NCBI RefSeq assembly: GCF_004919085.1
Contig: NZ_STGL01000007.1
Coordinates: 372,001-436,000, forward strand
Direction: 5' to 3'
Length of the DNA stretch: 64,000 bases
Origin: Nocardioides sp. GY 10127
Lineage (GTDB): Bacteria > Actinomycetota > Actinomycetes > Propionibacteriales > Nocardioidaceae
In this document: one piece after another, positions 15,075 through 25,966 of the stretch
Position numbering within the stretch: the first letter of the stretch is position 1
How the letters are laid out: every line of letters begins with the position of its first letter
Translations under genes and position numbers: made by a program
The notes under the pieces: model-generated
Told to the model about the DNA's origin: nothing
Seen by the model: only the letters and a program-made list of their open reading frames with translations
Database searches by the model: none

Positions 15075-16859
15075 GTGCCCCGAATGCGCCGCGGAAACCC
15101 CGTGGTCCGTCTGCGCTGGGGCTTCCTGGTGATCGCTATCGTGCTGTCGGTCTTCGGCGCCCGGCTGGTGCAGCTCCAGGCTGTCGACCCGGACGACCTG
15201 GCGACGATGGCGGCCGACGAGGGCCTGGTCACCGTCTCCCTGCCGGCCGAGCGGGGCGACATCCTCGACCGCAACGGCGAGCCGCTCGCGGAGTCCGCCG
15301 ACGGCCTGATGATCGTCGCGGACCCGGTGCTGGTGAACACCGACGAGGACGGGAACGAGGCGGACCGCGCCCCGGCGCTCGCCCGGTTCCTCTCGCGCCG
15401 CCTCGACATCGACTACTTCACGACGCTCAAGCGCCTGCGCCGCACGGACACCCGCTTCCAGTACATCGCCCGCGAGGTGCCGGAGGCGAAGGCGACCGCG
15501 GTGGTCGACAAGGCGGAGGCCCTCGGCTTCAACGGGCTGGACACCGAGCGCGACCCGATCCGCGAGTACCCCGCCGGCGACGTCGCGGCCAACCTGCTCG
15601 GCTTCCTGGGCACCCCGGACGACGACGGCAACACGACCCCGCTCGCCGGCTTCGAGCTGACCTTCAACGACATGCTCTCCGGCACCGACGGCAGCGAGAC
15701 CTACTCCACCGCCGGCGGCACGCGCACGCCGCTGGGGACGTCCTCGACCACGGACGCGGTGGACGGCCAGGACCTCACCACGACCATCGACCGCCAGCTC
15801 CAGTGGTACACCCAGCGGGTCCTGCAGCAGACGGTGAAGGGCTCCGGGGGCGAGTCCGGCGTCGCGATCGTGATGGACAGCCAGACCGGCGAGGTGCTGG
15901 CGCTCGCCGACTACCCGACCTACGACGCCAACGACCCCTCCGCGGCCGACTCCGCCGACCTCGGTGCGCGGTCCCTCCAGGACGTCTACGAGCCGGGCTC
16001 GGTCGAGAAGGTGCTCACGCTCTCCTCGCTCATCGACGAGGGCAAGGTGACGCCGCGGACGAAGCTGAAGGTGCCCGGCAGCCTGGCCTCGGGCGACACG
16101 ACCATCCACGACTGGTGGTCGCACGGCACGCTCAAGCTCACGCTGGCCGGCGTCCTGGCGAAGTCCTCCAACATCGGCACCGTGCTCGCCGCCCGCAAGT
16201 TCGGCACCGGCGAGCTGCGCAGCTACCTCAAGTCCTTCGGGCTGGGCGCCGCCACGAACGTCGGGGTGAGCGGTGAGTCCGCCGGCATCCTGCCCTCCCT
16301 CTCGGAGTGGACGCAGACCCTCCAGGACCGCATCGCCTTCGGCCAGTCCGTCTCCGTCAACGCGCTCCAGATCACCTCGGCCGTCAACACGATCGCCAAC
16401 GGTGGGGTCTACGTCAGCCCGAGCCTGATCGAGGGCAGCGCCACCACCGACTCCGGCGACACGGTCGGCACCGACACGACCACGACCCACCGGGTCGTCT
16501 CGAAGCGGGCGGCCAAGGAGACCACCGAGATGATGGAGCGCGTGGTCGACCCGGACGCCGGCGTCGCCCCCGCCGCCCAGGTGCCCGGCTACGTGGTGGC
16601 CGGCAAGACGGGCACCGCGCAGCGCGTGAACAGCGACTGCGGCTGCTACGACGGCTCCTACACCGTCAGCTTCGCGGGCTTCGCCCCGGCCGACGACCCG
16701 CGGTTCACCGTCTACGTCATGGTGCAGGGCCCCACGAACGGCGGCGGTGGCGGCTCGGTCGGCGGACCGGCCTTCTCCAAGATCATGGGTTACGCCCTGC
16801 GTCGCTACGCCGTCGAGCCGACGGGCGAGAAGGCCTCGACGCTGCCGGTCGAGTGGTGA
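15075..16859 (+). CDS. ftsI: Septal peptidoglycan transpeptidase FtsI (PBP3, class B)
   Basis: A 594-residue class B penicillin-binding protein that cross-links septal peptidoglycan. Short basic N-terminus, one membrane anchor (about residues 13-33), a dimerisation/pedestal domain starting at RGDILDRNGEPLA, and the transpeptidase domain with all three active-site motifs: SVEK (S309), SSN (364-366) and KTGT (from K511). GTG 15075 follows GGGAGA; an ATG three codons in is an alternative. No PASTA repeats are present. The 216-bp gap to ftsL shows no strong promoter. Confidence 0.95.
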   Translation: MPRMRRGNPVVRLRWGFLVIAIVLSVFGARLVQLQAVDPDDLATMAADEGLVTVSLPAERGDILDRNGEPLAESADGLMIVADPVLVNTDEDGNEADRAPALARFLSRRLDIDYFTTLKRLRRTDTRFQYIAREVPEAKATAVVDKAEALGFNGLDTERDPIREYPAGDVAANLLGFLGTPDDDGNTTPLAGFELTFNDMLSGTDGSETYSTAGGTRTPLGTSSTTDAVDGQDLTTTIDRQLQWYTQRVLQQTVKGSGGESGVAIVMDSQTGEVLALADYPTYDANDPSAADSADLGARSLQDVYEPGSVEKVLTLSSLIDEGKVTPRTKLKVPGSLASGDTTIHDWWSHGTLKLTLAGVLAKSSNIGTVLAARKFGTGELRSYLKSFGLGAATNVGVSGESAGILPSLSEWTQTLQDRIAFGQSVSVNALQITSAVNTIANGGVYVSPSLIEGSATTDSGDTVGTDTTTTHRVVSKRAAKETTEMMERVVDPDAGVAPAAQVPGYVVAGKTGTAQRVNSDCGCYDGSYTVSFAGFAPADDPRFTVYVMVQGPTNGGGGGSVGGPAFSKIMGYALRRYAVEPTGEKASTLPVEW

Positions 16860-16899
16860 CGCCCTGCGCGGGGTCCCGCGCGCGGCCCGGCGCTGCCCC

Positions 16900-16905
16900 T
16901 AGGCT
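16900..16905 (+). promoter_or_regulatory. -10 hexamer TAGGCT before murE
   Basis: TAGGCT lies 9 nt before GTG 16915, with no Shine-Dalgarno sequence between. The murE transcript may be leaderless or nearly so. Confidence 0.45.
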
Positions 16906-16914
16906 GGCGCCGCT

Positions 16915-18552
16915 GTGAACACCTCCCACGACGCCCCCGAAGGCCCCGCTCCGCTCGACCCGCGCCCGGTCGACCCGCCGCGCACGCCGCTGGCGGCCCT
17001 GGCCGCGCACCTGCGCGCCGCCGGCTCACCCGTCGAGGAGGTGCGCCCCGGTCCGGACCCCGTCCTCACGGGCATCACCCTGGCCACGACGCGCGTCCGC
17101 CCGGGCGACCTCTACGCGGCCCTGCCCGGCACGCGGGCCCACGGGGCGGACTACGCCGCGCAGGCGCTCGAGGCTGGCGCCGTCGCGGTGCTCACCGACG
17201 CGGACGGCGCGGCGCGGCTGCCCGCGGGCGTCCCCACGCTCGTGGTGCCCGACCCACGCCGGGTCCTCGGCCGCGCGAGCGCGCACGTCTACGGCGAGCC
17301 GGCACGGCGGCTGCGGATGATCGGCGTCACCGGCACGCAGGGCAAGACCACCACCACGCGCCTGCTGGAGGGCGGCCTCAGCGCCGCCGGGCTCGTCTCG
17401 GCGGTCGTCGGCACCGTGGGCACGCGCATCGCGGGCCGGGACGTCCAGACGTCGCTCACCACCCCCGAGGCCCCGGACCTGCACGGGCTCTTCGCCGTCA
17501 TGGTGGAGCAGGGCGTCGAGGTGTGCGCGATGGAGGTCTCCAGCCACGCCCTCGTCCTGGGTCGCGTCGACGGGGTCGTCTTCGACGTCGCCGTCTTCCT
17601 CAACCTCGGCCGCGACCACCTCGACTTCCACCCCACCGTGGAGGACTACTTCCAGGCGAAGGCCTCGCTCTTCACCCCCGAGCGCGCCCGGCTCGCCGTC
17701 GTCAACGCGGACGACGAGCACGGACGCCGCCTCGTGGCCCAGACCGCCCTGCCGGTCACCACGTTCTCGACGGCAGCCCCGGCGGCCTCGGGGGAGCCCC
17801 CGGCCGACTGGTGGGTCTCGGACGTGCGCACCGCACCCAGCCGCTCCGACCTCGTGGTCCACGGGCCCGGGGGAGTCTCCGAGCCCGCCGGGGTGCCGCT
17901 GGCCGGGGGCTACAACGTCTCCAACGTCCTGGCCGCGCTCACCGCGACCGCCGTCGCCGACCTCGACCCGCTGCTCGGGGTCCCGGAAGGTGACGGGTCC
18001 GGCGCCACCGCGCTCGCGCGCGTCGCCGCCGGGATCTCCGGCCTCCCCGGCGTCCCGGGGCGGCTGGAGAGCGTCCCGGGCGCCCCCGGCTTCGAGGTCG
18101 TCGTCGACTACGCGCACAAGCCGGACGCCGTGCAGGCCGCCATCGACGCCCTGCGCCCCCTGGCGACGGGCCGTGTGCTCGTCGTCCTCGGTGCGGGCGG
18201 GGACCGGGACACGGGCAAGCGCCCAGTCATGGGCGAGATCGCCGCGCGCCTGGCGGACGTCCTCGTCGTCACCGACGACAACCCGCGCTCGGAGGAGCCC
18301 GCCGTCATCCGTGCCGCGGTGCTGGCCGGGGCCCGCTCGGTCCCGGAGCCGGAGCGCGCGGAGGTGCTCGAGGTGTGCGACCGCCGTGAGGCCATCGCCA
18401 CCGCGCTGCGCGCCGCCGCGCCGGGCGACATCGTGCTGGTGGCCGGCAAGGGTCACGAGACCGGGCAGCTGGTCGCCGGCGTCCTGCACCCCTTCGACGA
18501 CCGCGAGGTGGCCGCCGAGCTCCTCGCCGCCATGGCCGGGGAGCCGACGTGA
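16915..18552 (+). CDS. murE: UDP-MurNAc-tripeptide synthetase MurE
   Basis: A 545-residue cytosolic Mur ligase that adds the third, diamino acid residue of the peptidoglycan stem. The N-terminal UDP-binding domain includes VRPGDLYAALPG; the ATP site is GVTGTQGKTTTTRLLE (about residues 136-151); MEVSSHAL and VVDYAHKPDA are typical. The specificity motif reads DNPR (455-458), known from enzymes that add a diaminopimelate-type residue, although the motif alone does not settle Lys versus DAP in actinobacteria. murF, normally next, is absent; mraY follows after 122 bp. Confidence 0.94.
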   Translation: MNTSHDAPEGPAPLDPRPVDPPRTPLAALAAHLRAAGSPVEEVRPGPDPVLTGITLATTRVRPGDLYAALPGTRAHGADYAAQALEAGAVAVLTDADGAARLPAGVPTLVVPDPRRVLGRASAHVYGEPARRLRMIGVTGTQGKTTTTRLLEGGLSAAGLVSAVVGTVGTRIAGRDVQTSLTTPEAPDLHGLFAVMVEQGVEVCAMEVSSHALVLGRVDGVVFDVAVFLNLGRDHLDFHPTVEDYFQAKASLFTPERARLAVVNADDEHGRRLVAQTALPVTTFSTAAPAASGEPPADWWVSDVRTAPSRSDLVVHGPGGVSEPAGVPLAGGYNVSNVLAALTATAVADLDPLLGVPEGDGSGATALARVAAGISGLPGVPGRLESVPGAPGFEVVVDYAHKPDAVQAAIDALRPLATGRVLVVLGAGGDRDTGKRPVMGEIAARLADVLVVTDDNPRSEEPAVIRAAVLAGARSVPEPERAEVLEVCDRREAIATALRAAAPGDIVLVAGKGHETGQLVAGVLHPFDDREVAAELLAAMAGEPT

Positions 18553-18674
18553 GCGGCTTCACGCGGCCGGGGCGACTGGGTCCAGGGTGCCGCGTGGGCC
18601 AGAATGCGCAGGGCCCCCTCCCGGGGGTGGGCCCGGGGGAGGACGACCGAGCCGTGAACGAGAGAGGGGCCTAG

Positions 18675-19763
18675 ATGCGCGCCATCCTGCTGGCCGGAGG
18701 GCTCTCGCTGCTGCTGTCCCTGGTGGGCACGCGGTACGCGATCCGCTACTTCACCCGGCTGGGCTACGGGCAGGAGATCCGCGAGGACGGGCCGACGAGC
18801 CACCACACCAAGCGCGGCACCCCCACGATGGGTGGCGTCGCGATCATCCTGGCCGCGGTGGTCGGGTACTTCGTGGCCAAGCTCGTCACCGGCTCGATGC
18901 CGAGCGCCTCGGCGCTGCTGCTCCTGTTCCTCTTCGTGGGCACGGGCCTGGTGGGCTTCCTCGACGACTTCATCAAGATCTACAAGCAGCGCAACCTCGG
19001 GCTGCGCAGCAAGGCCAAGATCGTCGGTCAGACGATCGTCGGCCTCGTCTTCGCCGGGCTCGCCCTGAGCCCCTGGCTCGAGGACGAGCGGGGCCAGCGC
19101 CCGGCCTCCGCCGCGATCTCCTTCATCCGCGACCTCTCCTGGCTGACGCTGCCCGCGGTCGTCGCGGCCGTGTTCATCCTCGTCGTCGTCATCGGCGGCT
19201 CGAACGCCGTCAACCTCACCGACGGCGCCGACGGCCTGGCCACCGGTGCCAGCGTGATGGTCTTCGGCGCCTACACGCTGGTGAACATCTGGCAGAACAA
19301 CCAGTGGTGCGGCCAGTCCTCCATCGACTACGGCCAGTGCTACGAGGTGCGCGACCCGCTCGACCTGGCCGTCCTGTCGGCCGCGATCACCGGTGCCTGC
19401 TTCGGCTTCCTGTGGTGGAACGCGGCGCCGGCGCAGATCTTCATGGGCGACACGGGGTCGCTGGCGCTCGGCGCCGCCCTCGCCGGCCTGGCGGTGCTCA
19501 CCCGCACCGAGCTGCTGCTCGTCATCCTCGGTGGCGTCTTCGTGCTGGAGACCGTCTCGGTGATGCTGCAGGTGAGCTGGTTCAAGATCACCCGGAAGGC
19601 GACCGGCACGGGCAAGCGGCTGTTCCGCATCGCGCCGATCCACCACCACTTCGAGATGGTGTGGGACGAGATCACCGTCGTGATCCGGTTCTGGATCATC
19701 ACCGGCATCTGCGTCGCCGCGGGCACGGGCATCTTCTACGCCCAGTGGGTGGCGGGCACGTGA
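18675..19763 (+). CDS. mraY: Phospho-MurNAc-pentapeptide-transferase MraY
   Basis: A 362-residue polytopic membrane enzyme (about ten helices) that transfers phospho-MurNAc-pentapeptide to undecaprenyl phosphate, forming lipid I. Signature motifs: HHTKRGTPTMGG (about residues 46-57), FLDDFIK, NLTDGADGLATG (about 178-189) and the histidine motif APIHHHFE (about 320-327). ATG 18675 follows GAGAGGGGCC. The stop overlaps murD as GTGA. The 122-bp stretch before it is where murF would normally be; it contains only a GGGCCC/GGGCCCGG-rich segment and the ribosome-binding site. Confidence 0.96.
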   Translation: MRAILLAGGLSLLLSLVGTRYAIRYFTRLGYGQEIREDGPTSHHTKRGTPTMGGVAIILAAVVGYFVAKLVTGSMPSASALLLLFLFVGTGLVGFLDDFIKIYKQRNLGLRSKAKIVGQTIVGLVFAGLALSPWLEDERGQRPASAAISFIRDLSWLTLPAVVAAVFILVVVIGGSNAVNLTDGADGLATGASVMVFGAYTLVNIWQNNQWCGQSSIDYGQCYEVRDPLDLAVLSAAITGACFGFLWWNAAPAQIFMGDTGSLALGAALAGLAVLTRTELLLVILGGVFVLETVSVMLQVSWFKITRKATGTGKRLFRIAPIHHHFEMVWDEITVVIRFWIITGICVAAGTGIFYAQWVAGT

Positions 19764-21235
19764 GCCGCGACGTCGACGCCCTCGGGCGCCTGGACTCCTG
19801 GGAGGGCGTCCGTGCCGTGGTCGCGGGCTTCGGGGTCTCCGGGTTCGCCGCGGCCGACAACCTCACCCATCTCGGCGCCTCGGTGACCGCGCTGGACGAG
19901 AACGCCGCCGGCAAGGAGGAGAAGGCCGAGCTCCTGGAGGTCCTCGGGGCCACGGTGCGGCTCGAACCGGGGGCGACCGCCGTCCTGCCCGACGGGTGCG
20001 ACGTCCTCGTCACCTCCCCGGGCTGGCGGCCGGACGCCCCGCTCCTGGCGGCGGCGCGCGAGCGCGGCATCCCCGTGTGGGGCGAGGTCGAGCTCGCGTG
20101 GCGCCTGCGCCACCCCGAGCACGACACCCCCTGGCTGGCCGTCACCGGCACCAACGGCAAGACCACGACCGTGCAGATGCTCGAGACGATCCTGCGCGCG
20201 GGCGGCCTGCGCACCGTGGCCGCCGGCAACGTCGGCCTCCCGATCGTCGAGGCCGTGATGGACCCCGAGCCGTGGGACGTCCTGGCGGTCGAGCTCTCGA
20301 GCTTCCAGCTGCACTACACGTCCTCCATGAGCGCGCAGGCCTCCGCCGTCCTCAACGTCGCCGAGGACCACCTGGACTGGTACGCGACCATCGACCCCGC
20401 CGACCCGATGCGTGCCTACGCCGCCGACAAGGGCCGGATCTTCGAGCGCGCCCAGCGGGCCTGCGTCTACAACGTGGCCGACCCGGTCACCGAGCAGCTC
20501 GTGCGCGACGCGGACGTGGTGGAAGGCGCCCGAGCGGTCGGCTTCACCCTCGGCATGCCCGGCGTGGGCATGCTCGGCCTGGTCGAGGACCTGCTCGTCG
20601 ACCGCGCCTTCATCGAGGAGCGCGACACCAGTGCCGCCGAGCTGTGCTCGGTCTCCGAGCTCTCCAGCCAGGCCCCGCACCACGTGGCGAACGCCCTCGC
20701 GGCGGCCGCGCTGGCCCGGGCGCACGGCGTCTCGCGGGCGGCCGTCCGCGAGGGGCTCACCCGCTTCCACGCCGGCGGCCACCGGATCGAGACCGTCGCC
20801 GAGTCCGGCGGCGTGACCTGGGTGGACGACTCCAAGGCCACCAACCCGCACGCGGCCCGGGCCTCGCTGGAGGCCTTCGAGTCGGTCGTCTGGGTGGCCG
20901 GCGGGCTGGCCAAGGGCGCGACGTTCGAGGACCTCGTGGCCCACGTGAAGGGCCGCCTGCGCGGCGTCGTCCTGCTCGGGCGGGACCGTGACCTGATCGC
21001 CGCCGCGCTGGCCCGACACGCCCCGGATGTCCCCGTGATCGTGGTGGACGGGGCCGACACTGGTGCGACGGACGAGCACGGCCCCATGGGGCGCGTCGTC
21101 GAGGCCGCCGCAGGTCTCGCCCAGCCGGGCGACACCGTGCTGCTGGCCCCGGGGTGCGCGTCGATGGACATGTTCACCGACTACGGCGCACGCGGCGACG
21201 CGTTCGCCGCGGCCGTCCGGGCCCACCTGGCCTGA
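19760..21235 (+). CDS. murD: UDP-MurNAc-L-alanine:D-glutamate ligase MurD
   Basis: A 491-residue Mur ligase that adds D-glutamate to UDP-MurNAc-L-Ala. The Rossmann-like N-terminus (VVAGFGVSGFAAADNL), the ATP site VTGTNGKTTTV (about residues 128-138), ELSSFQLHY and DDSKATNPHAA are all present. GTG 19760 overlaps the mraY stop. The protein is slightly longer than typical because of a short spacer near 260-300. Confidence 0.95.
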   Translation: MSRDVDALGRLDSWEGVRAVVAGFGVSGFAAADNLTHLGASVTALDENAAGKEEKAELLEVLGATVRLEPGATAVLPDGCDVLVTSPGWRPDAPLLAAARERGIPVWGEVELAWRLRHPEHDTPWLAVTGTNGKTTTVQMLETILRAGGLRTVAAGNVGLPIVEAVMDPEPWDVLAVELSSFQLHYTSSMSAQASAVLNVAEDHLDWYATIDPADPMRAYAADKGRIFERAQRACVYNVADPVTEQLVRDADVVEGARAVGFTLGMPGVGMLGLVEDLLVDRAFIEERDTSAAELCSVSELSSQAPHHVANALAAAALARAHGVSRAAVREGLTRFHAGGHRIETVAESGGVTWVDDSKATNPHAARASLEAFESVVWVAGGLAKGATFEDLVAHVKGRLRGVVLLGRDRDLIAAALARHAPDVPVIVVDGADTGATDEHGPMGRVVEAAAGLAQPGDTVLLAPGCASMDMFTDYGARGDAFAAAVRAHLA

Positions 21236-21300
21236 CGGCCCCGGAACAGCCTCACGAACAACCAGAGCACCCACCCCCACGAACGTCCCAGGAGTCGCCG

Positions 21301-22587
21301 GTGAGCAGCACGACCGAGGACACCCGGTACCTGCGGCCGCCGCGGCGCGGGGTCGTGGGGTGGCTCGGCGGGGTGCTGTGGGACGTCCGGGCGCGGCTCT
21401 CCGCCCTGCGCGAGGGCGGCCGCGACCTCCTGGAGCGTCCGCTCACCCCGTACTACCTGCTGGTGGGCGCGTCCGCGCTGCTGCTGACGATCGGCGTGAT
21501 CATGGTCGCCAGCGCCTCGAGCGTCTACGCCTACAAGTACTACGGCGGGGACTCCTACGCGATCGTCAAGAAGCAGATCATGTGGCTGGCCATCGGCCTG
21601 CCCGCCGCCTTCGTGGCGAGCCGGCTGAGCATCGGGTTCCTCAAGAAGGCGAGCGTGTGGGCCTACGGGGGCTCCTGCCTGCTCCTGCTGCTCACCGTCT
21701 TCTTCGGCGTCACGGTCAACGGCAACCGCAACTGGCTCCCGCTGGGCCCGTTCATCATCCAGCCGGCGGAGCTGGCCAAGCTCGCGCTCATCCTCTGGGC
21801 AGCCACGGTCTACTCCCGCAAGGAGCGGCACCTGGGGACGATGCACCACGTGTTCATGCCCGTGGGGCTCGGCGCGGCGGTCGCGATCGTCCTCGTCCTC
21901 GCCGGGCGTGACCTGGGCACCGCGCTCGTCTTCTTCGCCATCACCCTCGGGCTGCTCTGGGTGGTGGGGGCCCCGGGGCGGCTGTTCCTGGGCTCCATCT
22001 CGGGCGTGGCCGTGCTGGCCCTGCTCCTCGTGCGGATCGACCCCGAGCGGATGACCCGGCTGATGAGCTTCGTGGACCCGTTCTCGGAGTACCTCGGCTC
22101 GGGGTGGCAGCCGGCCCACGGGCTCTACGCCCTGGCCTCCGGCGGCGTGCTGGGGGAGGGCATCGGCCACTCCATCCAGAAGTGGGGCGACCTGCCCGAG
22201 GCGCACACCGACTTCATCTTCGCCGTGCTGGGCGAGGAGCTCGGCCTCATCGGCACGCTGCTGGTGATCTCGCTCTTCGTCATCATCGCGTGGGCCGCCC
22301 TGCGGGTGGCCACCACCGCCGTCGACCCGTTCGTCCGCTACGCGACCTTCGGCATCGTGGTGTGGCTCATCGGCCAGGCGATGATCAACATCGGCATGGT
22401 GCTGGCGCTGCTGCCGGTCATCGGCATCCCGCTGCCGCTCGTCTCCTACGGCGGCTCGTCCCTCGTGCCCACGCTCGTCGGGCTCGGGCTGGTCATCGGG
22501 TTCGCCCGGCGGGACCCGGACGCCGCGGCGGCCCTGCGAGCCCGGCGCGCCGCCCGTCGGGGCGGGACCCCCGACCCCCAGCACTGA
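21301..22587 (+). CDS. ftsW: Septal peptidoglycan polymerase FtsW (SEDS)
   Basis: A 428-residue SEDS-family membrane glycosyltransferase with about ten membrane helices that polymerises lipid II at the septum with FtsI. Family motifs: NGNRNWLPLGPFIIQPAELAK (starting about residue 140), DLGTALV, AHTDFIFAVLGEELGLIG and the C-terminal GIPLPLVSYGGSSLV. GTG 21301 follows an AGGAG and gives a 45-residue basic cytosolic N-terminus; the longer upstream frame overlaps murD and is not expected. 65 bp after murD. Confidence 0.95.
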   Translation: MSSTTEDTRYLRPPRRGVVGWLGGVLWDVRARLSALREGGRDLLERPLTPYYLLVGASALLLTIGVIMVASASSVYAYKYYGGDSYAIVKKQIMWLAIGLPAAFVASRLSIGFLKKASVWAYGGSCLLLLLTVFFGVTVNGNRNWLPLGPFIIQPAELAKLALILWAATVYSRKERHLGTMHHVFMPVGLGAAVAIVLVLAGRDLGTALVFFAITLGLLWVVGAPGRLFLGSISGVAVLALLLVRIDPERMTRLMSFVDPFSEYLGSGWQPAHGLYALASGGVLGEGIGHSIQKWGDLPEAHTDFIFAVLGEELGLIGTLLVISLFVIIAWAALRVATTAVDPFVRYATFGIVVWLIGQAMINIGMVLALLPVIGIPLPLVSYGGSSLVPTLVGLGLVIGFARRDPDAAAALRARRAARRGGTPDPQH

Positions 22588-22596
22588 TCGCCCTCC

Positions 22597-22602
22597 TAGA
22601 TT
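22597..22602 (+). promoter_or_regulatory. -10 hexamer TAGATT before murG, leaderless
   Basis: TAGATT ends exactly 7 nt before ATG 22610, and the 22-bp gap after ftsW holds no Shine-Dalgarno sequence. This is the standard geometry for a leaderless mRNA. Confidence 0.5.
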
Positions 22603-22609
22603 GGCCCCG

Positions 22610-23712
22610 ATGCGCATCCTGCTCGCCGGCGGAGGAACCGCCGGCCACACCTCGCCCCTGCTCGCGACCGCGGACGCCCTGCGCCGGCTCTCCGACGACG
22701 TCGAGATCACCTGCCTGGGCACCCCGCGGGGGCTCGAGACGACCGTGGTGCCGGCCGCCGGCTACCCGCTCGAGCTCGTGCCGCCCGTGCCGCTGCCGCG
22801 CCGCGTGAACGCGGACCTGGTCAAGGTCCCGGCCCGGCTGCTGGGGGCCGTGCGGGCGACGGCCGAGGTCTTCGACCGGGTGCGCCCGGACGTGGTGGTC
22901 GGCTACGGCGGCTACGTCTGCGTGCCCGCCTACCTGGTGGCGCGTCGGCGCCGCCTCCCGCTGGTCGTGCACGAGGGCAACACGCTGCCCGGCGTCGCGA
23001 ACCGGATCGGCGCGCGGTTCGCCGGCACGGTGGCCACGAGCTTCCCGGACACCCCGCTGGCCGGGGCCACCTACACCGGCCTGCCCATCCGGCGGATGAT
23101 CTCGACCCTCGACCGGGCCGCCCTGCGCGCCGAGGCCCGCGCCTTCTTCGGGCTCGACCCCGAGCGTCCGACCCTCGTGGTCACCGGCGGGTCGCAGGGC
23201 GCCGCCAGCATCAACCGCGCCGTCTCCGGTGCCGCACAGGCGCTGTCGGACGCCGGCGTCCAGGTGCTCCACGTGCAGGGCAAGCACGGCGGGGCCGAGC
23301 CGGCGCCGACCGCGACGCCCTACGTCGTCCTCGACTACTGCGACCGGATGGACCTCGCCCTGGCCGCCGCGGACCTCACGGTCTGCCGCTCGGGTGCCAA
23401 CACGGTGGTGGAGGCCTCCGCCACGGGCCTGCCGGCCGTGTACGTCCCGCTGCCGATCGGCAACGGCGAGCAGGCGCGCAACGCCTCCGCCGTCGTCGAG
23501 GCCGGGGGAGCGCTCCTCGTCGACGACGCGACGCTGACGGCCGCGTGGGTCGCGGAGCACGTCGTCGGCCTCGTCACCGACCCCGAGCGGCTGGCGGCCA
23601 TGAGCCGCGCCGCCTCCGGGCTCATCCCGCGCGACGCCGACGAGCGGCTCGCCCGGCTCGTCCTGGCCGCCGGCGGCGCCCCCGTGCCCGCCCCCACCGA
23701 AGGAGGGGCCGC

Positions 23713-23716
<4 letters not shown>
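22610..23716 (+). CDS. murG: UDP-GlcNAc--MurNAc-pentapeptide GlcNAc transferase MurG
   Basis: A 368-residue peripheral GT28 glycosyltransferase that makes lipid II from lipid I. The glycine loop ILLAGGGTAGHTSPLLA (residues 3-19), VGYGGYVCVPAYL, HEGNTLPGVAN and the C-terminal UDP-GlcNAc site VTGGSQGAASIN and CRSGANTVVEA are all present. ATG 22610 was chosen; a TTG three codons upstream would merely add MAP. A TAGATT -10 suggests a leaderless transcript. The stop overlaps murC as GTGA. Confidence 0.95.
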
Positions 23717-25131
<1,415 letters not shown>

Positions 25132-25132
25132 G

Positions 25133-25858
25133 GTGCCCCAGGCGCACGACCGCGAGGAGCGGCTCTTCCGGCGCCGCCGCCTCGCCGCGAGGCTGCCCGC
25201 CTGGCGCCTCGCCGCGCTGGCCGTCGTGGTGCTGGCGCTCGTGGTGCTGGGCGTCTACGCCGTCTGGTTCTCCTCCTGGCTGGCGGTCGACGACGTCGAG
25301 GTCGAGGGCACCGACCTGGTGAGCACCTCCCAGGTGCTGGCGGCCGCCGACGTGGCCGACGGGACGCCGCTGGCCAGCGTGGACACCGCGGCGGTGCAGC
25401 GTCGCGTGGAGTCGATCGCGGCCGTCGCCTCGGCCGACGTGGTGCGCAGCTGGCCCCACGCGGTGACCGTCACGGTCACCGAGCGGGTGCCGGTCGCGGC
25501 CGTCACGCTGGGTTCCAGCGTGAAGGCGCTGGACGGGGACGGGGTGGTCTTCGCGGCGCCGAGCAGCGTCACCGACCCGCTGCCGCAGGTGCGCACGTCG
25601 GGGACGGTCACCACCGCGGCGCTGCGCGAGGCCGCCGGCGTCGTGGAGGCGCTCCCGGCCGATCTGGCGAAGAAGGTGCGCTACGTGGTCGTCCGCTCCG
25701 CCGACGAGGTCGTCCTGCGCCTGACGGGGGACCGGACCGTGGTGTGGGGCTCGTCCGCCGACTCCGCCACCAAGGCCGAGGTGCTCGAGGTCCTGCTGGG
25801 GATCGACGCGTCGACGTACGACGTGTCCGTGCCCAGCACGCCGACCACCAGCGGCTGA
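25133..25858 (+). CDS. ftsQ: Cell division protein FtsQ/DivIB
   Basis: A 241-residue bitopic divisome protein: basic cytosolic N-terminus (RRRRLAARLPAWR), one membrane helix (about residues 25-46), a POTRA domain opening with VDDVEVEGTDLVSTSQVL (about 52-120, ending near SWPHAVTVTVTERVPVA), and an FtsQ C-terminal domain. It links FtsL/FtsB to the divisome. GTG 25133 lies 1 bp after murC. The gene is followed by the ftsZ promoter region. Confidence 0.9.
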   Translation: MPQAHDREERLFRRRRLAARLPAWRLAALAVVVLALVVLGVYAVWFSSWLAVDDVEVEGTDLVSTSQVLAAADVADGTPLASVDTAAVQRRVESIAAVASADVVRSWPHAVTVTVTERVPVAAVTLGSSVKALDGDGVVFAAPSSVTDPLPQVRTSGTVTTAALREAAGVVEALPADLAKKVRYVVVRSADEVVLRLTGDRTVVWGSSADSATKAEVLEVLLGIDASTYDVSVPSTPTTSG

Positions 25859-25966
25859 CCCGCCGCTCGCTCCCGCCGGGGAGCGGCGCGCGACACACCG
25901 CGACTCGCCCGGCGTGCCTCCACGATCCGGGGACCGTGCGTGCCTACTGTCGTGCCCACGACGAGG

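Noticed and set aside
18654-18674. Seven-codon frame (GTG to TAG) directly before mraY as a murF remnant
   Set aside because: Too short to show any relation; it coincides with the mraY ribosome-binding site.
17990-19759. Long frame joining murE/mraY to murD, considered as a hidden murF
   Set aside because: The part before 19760 has no Mur-ligase motifs (no GTxGKT) and is an Arg/Pro-rich shadow; only the murD part is real.
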